Shown: positions 35,305-43,904, counted from the first letter of the stretch. The stretch is 64,000 nucleotides of DNA from Paenibacillus lignilyticus (GCF_017942085.1 NZ_JAGKSP010000004.1:62001-126000), one strand, 5' to 3'. Program-made: numbers and translations. Notes: generated by a model not told the origin, from the sequence alone.

Positions 35305-35351
35305 CCCTTATACAATCCGCGCAAGTGGATTGTATAAGGGATTTATTATTA
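35305..35351 (+). terminator. Attenuator-type hairpin between A1 and kinase K1
   Basis: Perfect 14-bp stem CCCTTATACAATCC (35305-35318) and GGATTGTATAAGGG (35327-35340), 8-nt loop, then ATTTATTATTATT. The T-run is interrupted, so read-through into the kinase is likely. This would raise precursor over enzyme level. The same arm sequence CCCTTATAC recurs after A2. Confidence 0.75.
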
Positions 35352-35374
35352 TTGCCCTGAAAGGAGTGATTGAT

Positions 35375-36316
35375 CTGATATCTGCCAGTGAACACACGGT
35401 ATATAAGGCTTTCAACATGCGGATATCGAGTTCAATCCCGCTGCCTGAATTACCTGTGTCCGGTCCCATGAAGGAAAAGGAGCACCCCGATGTTTTCATT
35501 GAATCGGCTAGCCCAGACAAGTTGTGGGAAGAGCTTGAGCTTGGCGGCAGCAACTTTTTGTACAAAGACGGCCGATTCCTGTTCCTCATTCCGGAGACAG
35601 CTATTTATTGCATAGAAGACGCATATCGAATTACAGTCGCTCCGCTTACCGGCGCAGATCCAGAGAAGGTGCGTGTGTATTTGCTCGGTACCTGCATGGG
35701 CGCGCTGCTAATGATCCGCAATGTGCTGCCTTTGCACGGAAGCGCCATTATGATAGGCGGCAAAGCCTACGCGTTTCTTGGCGATTCGGGAGCCGGCAAA
35801 TCAACGCTTGCCGCCACGCTGGTAAGCAAAGGGTATGAGCTGATAAGCGACGATGTCATCCCGGTTTCCTTTGCGGGTGAAGGAGGAAGGCTTGTCGTTA
35901 TGCCGTCTTATCCGCAGCAGAAGCTGTGGCAGGAAAGCATCGATCAGCTGGGTTTGGCATCCGGGCACTATCAATCGGTTTATCGGGAAACGACGAAATT
36001 TGCCGTACCGGTACTTTCAAGATTTTGCAACGAGCCCGTCCCGCTTGCCGGACTGTTTGAATTGGTAAAGTCGGAATCTGAGCCAGCGGTTTCGATCAGG
36101 CGGTTGTCCAATCTGGATCGACTGCGCATCGTGCTGATGCATACGTACCGAAATATGCTGATCCCGCGTCTGGGATTGGAGCAATGGCATTTCAAGATAG
36201 CTTCCGGCGTGGCCGATCAGGTAAACGTACATCAGCTCATTCGGCCAACAAACGGATTTACGGCGCAAGACCTCGCAGCTGAGATTATTCGTACCATTGA
36301 CAAAGGAGGCGTATAA
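35375..36316 (+). CDS. Lasso peptide tailoring kinase K1 (HPr kinase-like)
   Basis: A 313-residue homologue of the HPr kinase C-terminal domain, as in kinases that phosphorylate the C-terminal Ser of lasso precursors. Walker A GDSGAGKST is at 136-144, with LPLHGSA before it and SDDVIPV after. No ATG, GTG or TTG gives a good start: the frame is open from 35330, inside the hairpin. CTG 35375 lies 8 bp after AAAGGAG, and starting there gives exactly the same length as K2, with LISASEHTVYKAF aligned to MNPAVKRTIYRAF. I therefore propose a CTG start. K1 probably acts on A1. Confidence 0.88.
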   Translation: MISASEHTVYKAFNMRISSSIPLPELPVSGPMKEKEHPDVFIESASPDKLWEELELGGSNFLYKDGRFLFLIPETAIYCIEDAYRITVAPLTGADPEKVRVYLLGTCMGALLMIRNVLPLHGSAIMIGGKAYAFLGDSGAGKSTLAATLVSKGYELISDDVIPVSFAGEGGRLVVMPSYPQQKLWQESIDQLGLASGHYQSVYRETTKFAVPVLSRFCNEPVPLAGLFELVKSESEPAVSIRRLSNLDRLRIVLMHTYRNMLIPRLGLEQWHFKIASGVADQVNVHQLIRPTNGFTAQDLAAEIIRTIDKGGV

Positions 36317-36318
36317 AC

Positions 36319-36621
36319 GTGACGAACGTGAACTTGGCGGAACAACAGATTATCCAATCGCCTGGCAGTATTGTGAGTGACATGAACGGGGAGAAAGTGA
36401 TGTTCAGCATCGATAGCGGAAAATATTACAATCTCGGCATGATTGGCGGCCGAATTTGGGAGCTCCTTACTTCACCGATTACGGCTAGCCAATTGGTAGA
36501 CAAGCTCCTATTGGAATATAACGTTACACGTGCTGCCTGTGAGGAACAAGTCGAGGCTTTCCTTCGGAAAATGCATCAGGAATCGCTAATCGAGGTTCGG
36601 AACCTTGAAGCGCATCGTTAG
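36319..36621 (+). CDS. Lasso leader-recognition protein B1 (PqqD-like RRE)
   Basis: A 100-residue protein of the PqqD fold: a winged helix-turn-helix with three beta strands ('GSIVSDMNGEKVMFSIDSGKYYNLGMIGGRIWELL' in parts) and three helices. It binds the leader, through the W-x-x-P region, and presents the precursor to protease B2. The start is GTG 36319, 2 bp after the K1 stop, with AAAGGAGG 8 bp upstream. It is the only copy in the cluster, so it must serve both A1 and A2. Confidence 0.92.
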   Translation: MTNVNLAEQQIIQSPGSIVSDMNGEKVMFSIDSGKYYNLGMIGGRIWELLTSPITASQLVDKLLLEYNVTRAACEEQVEAFLRKMHQESLIEVRNLEAHR

Positions 36622-37063
36622 GAAGTTTCTCGCTCTGCCTGCGGAGAAGAAACGGGTCATGCTCGAGGCGTTCATTTACTTAGGCTGGGCACGAGTATTG
36701 AAGACCTTACCGTTCTCCCGGATCGCGCCATCCTTGGGCGGGCGGATGTCCGAAACCCCGCTGGCGAATGATCCGTCGAACGAAATGCCGATCCGACAAA
36801 TTGCGCAAGCGATTCGGGTGGTGAGCCGTCATACCATCTGGGAAAGCCAGTGTATGGTCAGAGCGATCGCAGCCAAGAAAATGCTGAAACGGCGCCAGAT
36901 CGAAAGCACGCTCTACCTGGGTACGGCGAGGGATGATCAGGGGAACATGATCGCGCATGCTTGGCTGCGCAGCGGGCCATTCTATGTGACCGGAGCCGAG
37001 GAGATGAAAATGTTCACGATGGTGGCCGCATTCGGATCGGACAAAACGCAAGGAAAGGAATGA
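36605..37063 (+). CDS. Lasso leader peptidase B2 (transglutaminase-like Cys protease)
   Basis: A 152-residue protease that removes the leader after the Thr-Met end. Catalytic Cys83 lies in WESQCMVRA and His118 in MIAHAWLRSGPFYVTG, the spacing typical of lasso B2 proteins. The TTG start at 36605 overlaps B1 by 17 bp, so the two are translationally coupled; in many phyla they are one fused protein. Single copy for two precursors. Confidence 0.92.
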   Translation: MKRIVRKFLALPAEKKRVMLEAFIYLGWARVLKTLPFSRIAPSLGGRMSETPLANDPSNEMPIRQIAQAIRVVSRHTIWESQCMVRAIAAKKMLKRRQIESTLYLGTARDDQGNMIAHAWLRSGPFYVTGAEEMKMFTMVAAFGSDKTQGKE

Positions 37064-37075
37064 AAGTGTCCCGTT

Positions 37076-38248
37076 ATGGAGAACAATCGCACCCTGGATC
37101 TAAGCGCTTTTCCTGAAGAATTAAACATCATGCTGGCGTTCATGCAGATGAATGCCGATCAGGCGCAGCAATGGGGCAAGCCATCGATGCCTGTCATCGA
37201 TTGGAATCAACTTCTGAAGCTGATCCGACATCATCGCGTCTATCCGCAGCTGTATTCGAAGCTGAAGAACAACAATTCGATTCCTGCCGACTTCTCCCAA
37301 GCCCTTCATCGGGATTACGGCATGAATACGCTTCAGATGCTCCGTTTAAGCGCTGAAATGGGCCTTCTGTGCAGCTCATTTCAGGACAAAGCGATTCCTT
37401 CATTGGTTCTTAAAGGACCGGTGCTCGCCGATCTGCTATATGGTGATGTTTCGCTTCGAACGTCCAAGGATTTAGACATTCTGGTCCCAATGGACGGTGT
37501 GGAAAAGGCAGAAGAGATGTTGACCGAGCTTGGTTATGAGAGCGATAGTCATGCTCCGCGGTTATTCAATTGGAAGTGGAAGATGCATCATATCTCCTAT
37601 ACGCACCCGCAAACGAGGATTCAGGTGGAGCTTCATTGGCGTCTCAATTCCGACATGGGCAAAGAACCTTCATTCGAGGAGCTCTGGGAACGGAGAAGAC
37701 GCAGTACGCTTATGAGAAATGAGATTATTTATATGCTGGGAAGCGAAGATCTCTTCATGTATTTGGTCTCGCACGGCGCCCGTCACGGCTGGTTCAGGCT
37801 CCGCTGGCTGGCGGATATTGATCGCTTAGTACGCCAAGGCGTAAACTTTGAAACGCTTATCTCGCTTATGCGACGCTATGAATGCCTTCAGCTTGGAGGA
37901 CAGGCTCTAATTCTTGCTTCCACACTGCTTGGCACGCCGATACCAGGCTCCGCCAAACCGATGATCACCAGCAGCCACCATCGCGAGTTGGCTCAGCGTT
38001 CGCTCTATTTCATCCGGGATATCGTCGCTTTCTCGCCTGTGCCGAGCTCCCAAGAATTAGGCAAGACCTATAAACGTTACTTGTTTGCATTGAAAACGAC
38101 CCGGCAAAAGTCGGTTTATATAGTTGGCCAATTATATCCCAGCTTCAGGGATACGGAGGCGATGCCGCTTCCGAAACAATTGCATTTTCTATACTTTCCC
38201 TTAAGGCCGTTCGTCTGGTTATGGCGGCAAATGAGGCAGGAAGCTTAA
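37076..38248 (+). CDS. Nucleotidyltransferase-fold tailoring protein of the lasso cluster
   Basis: A 390-residue protein of the uncharacterised nucleotidyltransferase family often found beside Firmicute lasso kinases. 'LVLKGPVLADLLYG' (111-123) and the metal-binding pair Asp132 and Asp134 in SKDLDILVP form the site, and 'VELHWRLN' follows near 180. In the pseudomycoidin cluster a relative was reported to add hexose to the phosphorylated C-terminus; I rely on memory for that. Here it would act after K1 or K2. Position between the two C-A-K units suggests shared use. Confidence 0.78.
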   Translation: MENNRTLDLSAFPEELNIMLAFMQMNADQAQQWGKPSMPVIDWNQLLKLIRHHRVYPQLYSKLKNNNSIPADFSQALHRDYGMNTLQMLRLSAEMGLLCSSFQDKAIPSLVLKGPVLADLLYGDVSLRTSKDLDILVPMDGVEKAEEMLTELGYESDSHAPRLFNWKWKMHHISYTHPQTRIQVELHWRLNSDMGKEPSFEELWERRRRSTLMRNEIIYMLGSEDLFMYLVSHGARHGWFRLRWLADIDRLVRQGVNFETLISLMRRYECLQLGGQALILASTLLGTPIPGSAKPMITSSHHRELAQRSLYFIRDIVAFSPVPSSQELGKTYKRYLFALKTTRQKSVYIVGQLYPSFRDTEAMPLPKQLHFLYFPLRPFVWLWRQMRQEA

Positions 38249-38316
38249 AGGGATCCTTCCTATTCAAGCAGGACATGACTGCACGTAGAAGAAAGACAAG
38301 CACCTCGGAGGCAAAC

Positions 38317-40257
38317 ATGAGTGCAATTGCAGGTATTCTTTGTTACAACGAAGAGACTGTATCGATAGAGGATAGCAAGAAACTTATGCAAGCTTTGCAA
38401 AAATATCCGGCCGATGATGTGCAAACCTGGCATGGAGGGTCCGTATTTCTGGGATGCCATGCCCAGTGGATCACGCCGGAATCGGTTCATGAACGTCTGC
38501 CGTTCTATGATGAGCTTCATAAACTGGCCATTACCGCCGATGCGATCATCGACAACCGGGATGAATTGTTTAACCGGCTGCAAATTGCTTATTCCCGGCG
38601 GAAAGGGATGACGGACAGCGAGCTTATTTTGTCGGCGTACCTGAAGTGGGGGAAGGAAGTCCCGCGCTATTTGATCGGCGATTTCGCTTTTGTCATCTGG
38701 GACGAGAAGAAGCGCCTTATTTTCGGAGCACGCGACTTATTGGGAAACCGCACGCTCTACTACCATCGTCAAGAGCGGCAGTTTGCCTTTTGCACGGCGG
38801 TCAATCCGTTATTCGAGATCACCGGCGCCGAGAAGGAGCTTAATGAGTCATGGTTTGCCGAGTTTTTGGCCATTCCCATTATTCTCGATTCCGTCGACGT
38901 GAACGGGTCGGTCTACCATAATATCGAACAAATTCCTCCGGCACATAGCTTTACGGCCCGGGATGGCAAAATGACGCTGGAGCAGTACGAGACGCTGGAA
39001 GCGCCCCGGGATCAGCTTCGGCTGAAATCAAACGGCGAATACGAGGAAGCGTTTCGCGATGTTTTTCAGAAGGCTGTAACATCGAAGCTTCGGACATTCC
39101 GTTCGGTCGGCGCAAGCTTAAGCGGTGGATTGGATTCAGGCGCAGTCATCAGCTTTGCCGCTGACCCTCTGCGTAAGGAAGGGAAATCATTGCATACATA
39201 CAGTTTCGTTCCTTCGCCTGATTTCGTGGATTGGACCTCGAGAAGCATGATGGCCGACGAAAGTCCGCACATTGGAGCCACGGTACGTCACGTAGGGAAT
39301 ATATCGCACAACGGCTTGGATTTTTCGGACAGGAACTCGTTCGGGGAAATCGACGACTTGGTCGGGCTTCTGGAAGCTCCATATAAGTTCTTCGAGAATT
39401 CGTTCTGGATCAAAGGGATTCTTGAAAAAGCACGGCAAGATGGGGTCGGCGTGCTGCTTACAGGAGCGCGAGGAAATTATACCGTTTCTTGGGGACCGGC
39501 CATGGACTACTACGCCAAGCTTTTAAGGAAGCTGCGCTTGTTCCATTTTTACCGCGAGCTAAAGCACTACGGGAGACAGATGAATATAGGAAGATCCCGG
39601 CTGCTGCCTATTATCGCTAAACAAGCCTTTCCATTTGCGACCAGATCTTATTACGCCAAGGAACCGAAGAACGAAATTCCGAATCTCATCCATCCGGATT
39701 TGGCCGCAAGAACAAATGTCTTTGAAAAGCTTAAACACCATGACGTCGGTTTAGGCGGGGCTGCATTCGATGAATTCGAAGCACGAGACTATCAATTCAG
39801 CAATTTGGCAACCTCAAACCATCAAGGCACATCTGTAACCAAGTTTTCCCTGCGGTATGGCGTTTGGGAAAGGGACCCGACCTCCGATCCGAGAGTGGTA
39901 CGCTTCTGCATGTCCGTGCCGATCGAGCAGTATGTACAAAACGGGATGGACCGATCACTCATCCGGAGGGCAACCGAATCGTATTTGCCCGATGAAGTAC
40001 GATTAAACCAACGCATTCACGGCGTTCAAGGAGCGGATTGGGTCCATCGCATGATTCCGATATGGGGGTTTTTCAACGAAGAGCTTTGGAAGCTTTGCCG
40101 GGATCCCATGGCCTCTCATTATTTGAACGTAGATCAAATCAAGGCATCGCTTGAGAAAATCGGCCATGCTCCAAAGCCGAAGCATGCATACGATCCGGAT
40201 GCGAGATTATTAATGCGTGCCTTGATAGCTTACCGGTTCTTGAAGCAATTTACGTGA
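38317..40257 (+). CDS. Lasso peptide macrolactam synthetase C2 (asparagine synthetase-like)
   Basis: A 646-residue paralogue of C1. MSAIAGILC at the start again lacks the Cys2 of true glutaminases, and the ATP-binding loop SGGLDSG starts at residue 269. Long blocks match C1, such as 'VLLTGARGN', 'VSWGPA' and 'PDEVRLNQRI'. ATG 38317 has CGGAGG 5 bp upstream; the open frame runs back to 38221. It should close the ring of A2, whose gene follows after 29 bp. Confidence 0.93.
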   Translation: MSAIAGILCYNEETVSIEDSKKLMQALQKYPADDVQTWHGGSVFLGCHAQWITPESVHERLPFYDELHKLAITADAIIDNRDELFNRLQIAYSRRKGMTDSELILSAYLKWGKEVPRYLIGDFAFVIWDEKKRLIFGARDLLGNRTLYYHRQERQFAFCTAVNPLFEITGAEKELNESWFAEFLAIPIILDSVDVNGSVYHNIEQIPPAHSFTARDGKMTLEQYETLEAPRDQLRLKSNGEYEEAFRDVFQKAVTSKLRTFRSVGASLSGGLDSGAVISFAADPLRKEGKSLHTYSFVPSPDFVDWTSRSMMADESPHIGATVRHVGNISHNGLDFSDRNSFGEIDDLVGLLEAPYKFFENSFWIKGILEKARQDGVGVLLTGARGNYTVSWGPAMDYYAKLLRKLRLFHFYRELKHYGRQMNIGRSRLLPIIAKQAFPFATRSYYAKEPKNEIPNLIHPDLAARTNVFEKLKHHDVGLGGAAFDEFEARDYQFSNLATSNHQGTSVTKFSLRYGVWERDPTSDPRVVRFCMSVPIEQYVQNGMDRSLIRRATESYLPDEVRLNQRIHGVQGADWVHRMIPIWGFFNEELWKLCRDPMASHYLNVDQIKASLEKIGHAPKPKHAYDPDARLLMRALIAYRFLKQFT

Positions 40258-40286
40258 TTGATTCCACTTGAAGGGAGGTGATACAT

Positions 40287-40427
40287 ATGGAAAAGCAAAC
40301 AAGGAAAGAATGGCAGCAACCAACGGTGGAAGTTCTCGACGTAAACATGACGATGGGTGGACCGAATGGTGTATTCCCGGACAAGAACGGCAAGGGTTCC
40401 AACAAAGGGCACGCTTTTGAATCCTAA
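40287..40427 (+). CDS. Lasso peptide precursor A2
   Basis: A 46-residue peptide read from the DNA. The leader (1-23) has W9-Q-Q-P12, then VEVLDVN, and ends Thr22-Met23. The predicted 23-residue core has ring GGPNGVFPD closed between Gly1 and Asp9 and tail KNGKGSNKGHAFES, with C-terminal Ser as kinase target. The tail is basic and Gly-rich, in contrast to the acidic tail of A1, and there is no Tyr. RBS GGGAGGTG is strong. A hairpin follows before K2. Confidence 0.9.
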   Translation: MEKQTRKEWQQPTVEVLDVNMTMGGPNGVFPDKNGKGSNKGHAFES

Positions 40428-40454
40428 ATGCACCTGATACGCGGCAAACCAATT

Positions 40455-40492
40455 GGCCCTTATACGAAGAAAACGTATAAGGGCCTCTTCAA
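40455..40492 (+). terminator. Attenuator-type hairpin between A2 and kinase K2
   Basis: Perfect 12-bp stem GGCCCTTATACG/CGTATAAGGGCC with 7-nt loop, then TCTTC. It shares the CCCTTATAC arm with the hairpin after A1. Weak T-run, so partial read-through is expected. Confidence 0.7.
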
Positions 40493-40532
40493 GTTTCATT
40501 TACAGCTACTCTACTGAATTGAGGTGAGGAAG

Positions 40533-41474
40533 ATGAACCCTGCTGTCAAACGAACGATTTATCGAGCATTTGGGCTGACGATGGCAAGCGAAATCGCCTT
40601 GCCGGAGCTTCTTCGGGAAGCGGAACAAACATGTGAAGCGGATGTTTATATCGACAAGGATGACTTGTATCAAGCCTGGAACGAGAGCAGCGGCAGTGGC
40701 AGCGACGATTATTGTGCTCTTGAAGGCGATGATTTTATGCTGAACATAGAAGGCACGGCCATTTACAGAGTCCGGGGAGGGAACCGGATCACTGTTTCTC
40801 CGACAATCGGAGCGGACGATGCCGTTGTTCGGCTATACTTGCTCGGAACCTGCATGGGTGTGCTGCTGTTCCAGCGTAAGATGTTGCCTTTACATGGAAG
40901 CGCCGTTGTCATTAACGGCAAGGCTTATGCGTTCGTCGGCGATTCCGGCGCGGGCAAATCCACCCTTGCTGCCGCCTTTCTCAAACGTGGCTATCCGCTT
41001 CTGACCGACGACGTGATTGCCGTAACGTTGAACCGCGACCGGGTCCCAGTCGTCATTCCCTCTTACCCGCAGCAGAAGCTTTGGCAGGAGAGCATCGACA
41101 AGCTTGGGATGCAGTCGGATCGTTATGTTCCGCTGTACGAGACCAAATATGCGATACCCGCAGCGTCAATGTTTTGCGAGGAGCCGGTCCCTCTGGCAGG
41201 TATCTTCGAACTCGTAAAGACGGACGGATGTGGCACGGAACTTCGCCATCTCCAAGGGCTTGAGAGACTTCCTACCATCCGATTTCATACCTACCGCCAT
41301 TTTCTGATTCCTCAGCTTGGCTTGGATCAGTGGCATTTCTCTGCCTCCGTCTCGATCGTCAATCACATTAACATGTACCAATTATGCAGGCCGGCCGAGA
41401 GATTTACCGCCTACGATTTAGTAAGCCGAATCCTGAATACGGTTGAAGAAGGAATACGGATTTCGCACGGATAG
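40533..41474 (+). CDS. Lasso peptide tailoring kinase K2 (HPr kinase-like)
   Basis: A 313-residue paralogue of K1. LPLHGSA, the P-loop GDSGAGKST and LTDDVIAV are all kept, as is 'PSYPQQKLWQESIDKLG'. ATG 40533 follows GAGGTGAGG. By position it should phosphorylate the C-terminal Ser of A2. K1 and K2 have identical length but clearly diverged sequence, so the duplication is not recent. Confidence 0.9.
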   Translation: MNPAVKRTIYRAFGLTMASEIALPELLREAEQTCEADVYIDKDDLYQAWNESSGSGSDDYCALEGDDFMLNIEGTAIYRVRGGNRITVSPTIGADDAVVRLYLLGTCMGVLLFQRKMLPLHGSAVVINGKAYAFVGDSGAGKSTLAAAFLKRGYPLLTDDVIAVTLNRDRVPVVIPSYPQQKLWQESIDKLGMQSDRYVPLYETKYAIPAASMFCEEPVPLAGIFELVKTDGCGTELRHLQGLERLPTIRFHTYRHFLIPQLGLDQWHFSASVSIVNHINMYQLCRPAERFTAYDLVSRILNTVEEGIRISHG

Positions 41475-41487
41475 GGGGAAAAGAAAA

Positions 41488-43293
41488 ATGGAGCATCTGC
41501 TGCTATATATCAAAAAAATGCATCATTTTGCCGGTAAGAAGCTCACTGTCAATCTGATCGGCATGGTAGTGATCAGCTTCCTCGAGGGGATTGGCATTTT
41601 TCTGTTGATTCCGGTGCTTGGTTTGATAGGGGTTTTGGACCTCCATACGGATGGTATTCCGTTTGTGGCTGACTTGGTAAGCCCATTGAAGACCATACCG
41701 GACGGAATGAGACTGCTTGTTGTTCTAGGGGGGTTCATTCTATTAATTGCAGGTCAGGCTTATTTGCAGCGTAAGCAAACGCATTTGAACCTGGATATTC
41801 AGCATGGGTTCATAAGGTACCTTCGAATGGAAATGTATCAGGGCTTGCTGCAGGCCAAGTGGGCGTTCTATCTGCAAAGAAGAAGATCGGATTTCTATAA
41901 CATCATGACGAATGAGCTTTCGCGCGTCAGTCAAGGCGCCTATCTCGCGATGCGGTTAATGACCACTATTTTGTTTACCGCGGTACAAATCGGCTTTGCG
42001 CTGTGGTTGTCGGCACAACTGACGATTATGGTCTTGATCTGCGGTTTAGCGCTTGCCGTGTATGCAAGCCGATTCATTAAACGGTCCAAAAGCATCGGGG
42101 ATGAAACCTCCGAGCTTGCTCAGCATTATATGGGCGGGATGACCGATCATTTTAACGGGATGAAAGACATTAAGAGCAATCGTTCAGAAGCGCAGCATTT
42201 AACTTGGTTTCGCGCGCTTTGCGGCAAAATGGAGTATAACCTCGTTCACTTTGGGAAAACGCAGGCAACCTCCCAGTACATTTATAAAGTGGCGTCCGTC
42301 ATTATCATTACGCTATTTGTTTACGTATCTCTGGAAGTATTCCATGTACAGGCTGAGAAGCTCATGCTGATCATCATCATATTCACCCGTCTTTGGCCGA
42401 AGTTTTCGACCTTGCAGTCTAATTGGGAACAAATTGCCCAAACGCTTCCCGCTTTCAAGAATCTTGCGGATCTTCAGAAGGATTGCGAATTGGCAAAGGA
42501 ATTGGAAGTGCATGACAATCCGGCGGACGGAGATCCGGTAAGCATGGAGCAAGGAATCGAATGCCGAGGAATCACTTATCGTTACAATGGAAGCCAATCC
42601 TCCTATGCCCTTAAGAATATCAATCTGTCCATTCCGGTGAATCGGATGACAGCTATCGTTGGAAAATCCGGTGCCGGGAAAAGCACCTTAATCGATATCA
42701 TCATTGGACTCATTCAACCGGATGAAGGAGAGGTTCTTGTCGACGGACGCAATCTGGCCGGCGACGACAGCTTCTCGCTGAGGAGATCCGTCAGTTATGT
42801 CTCGCAGGATCCATTCTTGTTCCATGCAAGCATCAGAGAGAATCTGTTGATTGCCGCCCCGGAAGCAACGGAAGCCCAAATGTGGGAGGCGCTGCAGTTC
42901 TCCGCTTCGGATGAATTTGTTCGAAATCTGCCGCAGGGATTGGATACCATTCTTGGTGACCGTGGGGTTAGGCTTTCGGGAGGGGAAAGACAGCGGATTG
43001 TTCTGGCTCGGGCGGTATTGCGAAAGCCGGGTATTTTGATCCTCGATGAAGCAACCAGTGCCTTGGACAGCGAAAATGAAGCCAAAATTCAAGGCGCGCT
43101 TGACCGATTAAGAGGAAGAATGACCATTATTGTCATCGCGCACCGACTGTCGACCATACGCAGCGCGGATCAAGTCGTTGTATTGGAGAAAGGCGAAGTG
43201 ATTCAACGAGGCGGCTACCAGCAGCTTTCTGCGGACATGAAAGGCACGTTTAGCAAATTGCTGCATTTTCAATCGGACAAAGTTGTGCCTTAA
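41488..43293 (+). CDS. ABC exporter of the lasso cluster
   Basis: About 601 residues: an N-terminal six-helix exporter domain and a C-terminal ATPase with Walker A GKSGAGKST (from 392), signature LSGGERQR (from 496), Walker B ILILDEATS (about 515-523) and IAHRLST. This is the D protein that exports mature lasso peptide and often gives self-immunity. It is the only exporter in the cluster and presumably handles both products. ATG 41488 has AGGGGGAAAAG upstream; its open frame overlaps K2. Confidence 0.92.
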   Translation: MEHLLLYIKKMHHFAGKKLTVNLIGMVVISFLEGIGIFLLIPVLGLIGVLDLHTDGIPFVADLVSPLKTIPDGMRLLVVLGGFILLIAGQAYLQRKQTHLNLDIQHGFIRYLRMEMYQGLLQAKWAFYLQRRRSDFYNIMTNELSRVSQGAYLAMRLMTTILFTAVQIGFALWLSAQLTIMVLICGLALAVYASRFIKRSKSIGDETSELAQHYMGGMTDHFNGMKDIKSNRSEAQHLTWFRALCGKMEYNLVHFGKTQATSQYIYKVASVIIITLFVYVSLEVFHVQAEKLMLIIIIFTRLWPKFSTLQSNWEQIAQTLPAFKNLADLQKDCELAKELEVHDNPADGDPVSMEQGIECRGITYRYNGSQSSYALKNINLSIPVNRMTAIVGKSGAGKSTLIDIIIGLIQPDEGEVLVDGRNLAGDDSFSLRRSVSYVSQDPFLFHASIRENLLIAAPEATEAQMWEALQFSASDEFVRNLPQGLDTILGDRGVRLSGGERQRIVLARAVLRKPGILILDEATSALDSENEAKIQGALDRLRGRMTIIVIAHRLSTIRSADQVVVLEKGEVIQRGGYQQLSADMKGTFSKLLHFQSDKVVP

Positions 43294-43348
43294 CAGGGGG
43301 AATGGTGCAGTATCCGCGCAGCCTGTTATCCGAGTCCTAGTAATGGGA

Positions 43349-43412
43349 GTGAACGCTGACCGAGAAAGTCGCTCCCCGAAGTGTAACGGTTGCCAGAGGG
43401 GATAATCACTGA
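43349..43412 (+). repeat. 64-bp repeat A, copy 1
   Basis: Shares GAGAAAGTCGCTCCCCGAAG, then TGTAACGGTTGCCAGAGGG, with the copies at 43671 and 43771; its last 12 bases are more diverged. Confidence 0.85.
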
Positions 43413-43431
43413 TTATTGGGCAAATCCTGTG

Positions 43432-43658
43432 CGATAAGGCCTGTACGCTTCGTTGGATTCTCGAGGGAAGGTCTAACGAATCGTACAGGTCTTATTTGCA
43501 CTAAAAAACTCGTTTTGGAATTCTAACGAATCCTACAAGCCTTATTTGCTCCAAAACCCCTGCATTTCAGCGTAATTCTGCTAAATAAGCCCTCTGTGAT
43601 TCGTTAGAATTTAGGAGGTGCCCATTTCTGCAAAATAAGGCCTCTACAATTCGTTAGA
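43432..43658. repeat. Cluster of five 26-bp repeat B copies in both orientations
   Basis: Consensus TCTAACGAAT, two to four variable bases, ACAGGCCTTATTT. Copies: 43432-43457 (-), 43472-43498 (+), 43522-43548 (+), 43583-43608 (-), 43633-43658 (-). Neighbouring + and - copies can pair over most of their length. A sixth, decayed + copy is at 43905-43930. Confidence 0.85.
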
Positions 43659-43670
43659 GCGGCAAGGACA

Positions 43671-43734
43671 GTGAAGACTGCCCGGGAAAGTCGCTCCCCG
43701 AAGTGTAACGGTTTCCAGAGGGACTATTTCACGA
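43671..43734 (+). repeat. 64-bp repeat A, copy 2
   Basis: Same orientation as copy 1. Core AAAGTCGCTCCCCGAAGTG, then TAACGGTTTCCAGAGGG and ACTATTTCACGA. It starts exactly 100 bp before copy 3. Confidence 0.88.
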
Positions 43735-43770
43735 GCAGCATGCACTGGGGAGAAGTTGACAGCGGTAGTA

Positions 43771-43834
43771 GTGAAGGTTGCCCGAGAAAGTCGCTCCCCG
43801 AAGTCTAACGGATTCCAGAGGGGCTATTTCACGA
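43771..43834 (+). repeat. 64-bp repeat A, copy 3
   Basis: Nearly identical to copy 2: AAAGTCGCTCCCCGAAGTC, then TAACGGATTCCAGAGGGG and CTATTTCACGA. Confidence 0.88.
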
Positions 43835-43904
43835 TTTAGGCAGAGTTTCCACCAGTAAAAGACAAATTAGCTTACTGGCGACCGATAGAGACAAAGAAAA
43901 AATG

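Noticed and set aside
38221..38316. N-terminal extension of lasso cyclase C2
   Set aside because: The family start MSAIAGI with its ribosome site is at 38317, and this gives the same length as C1.
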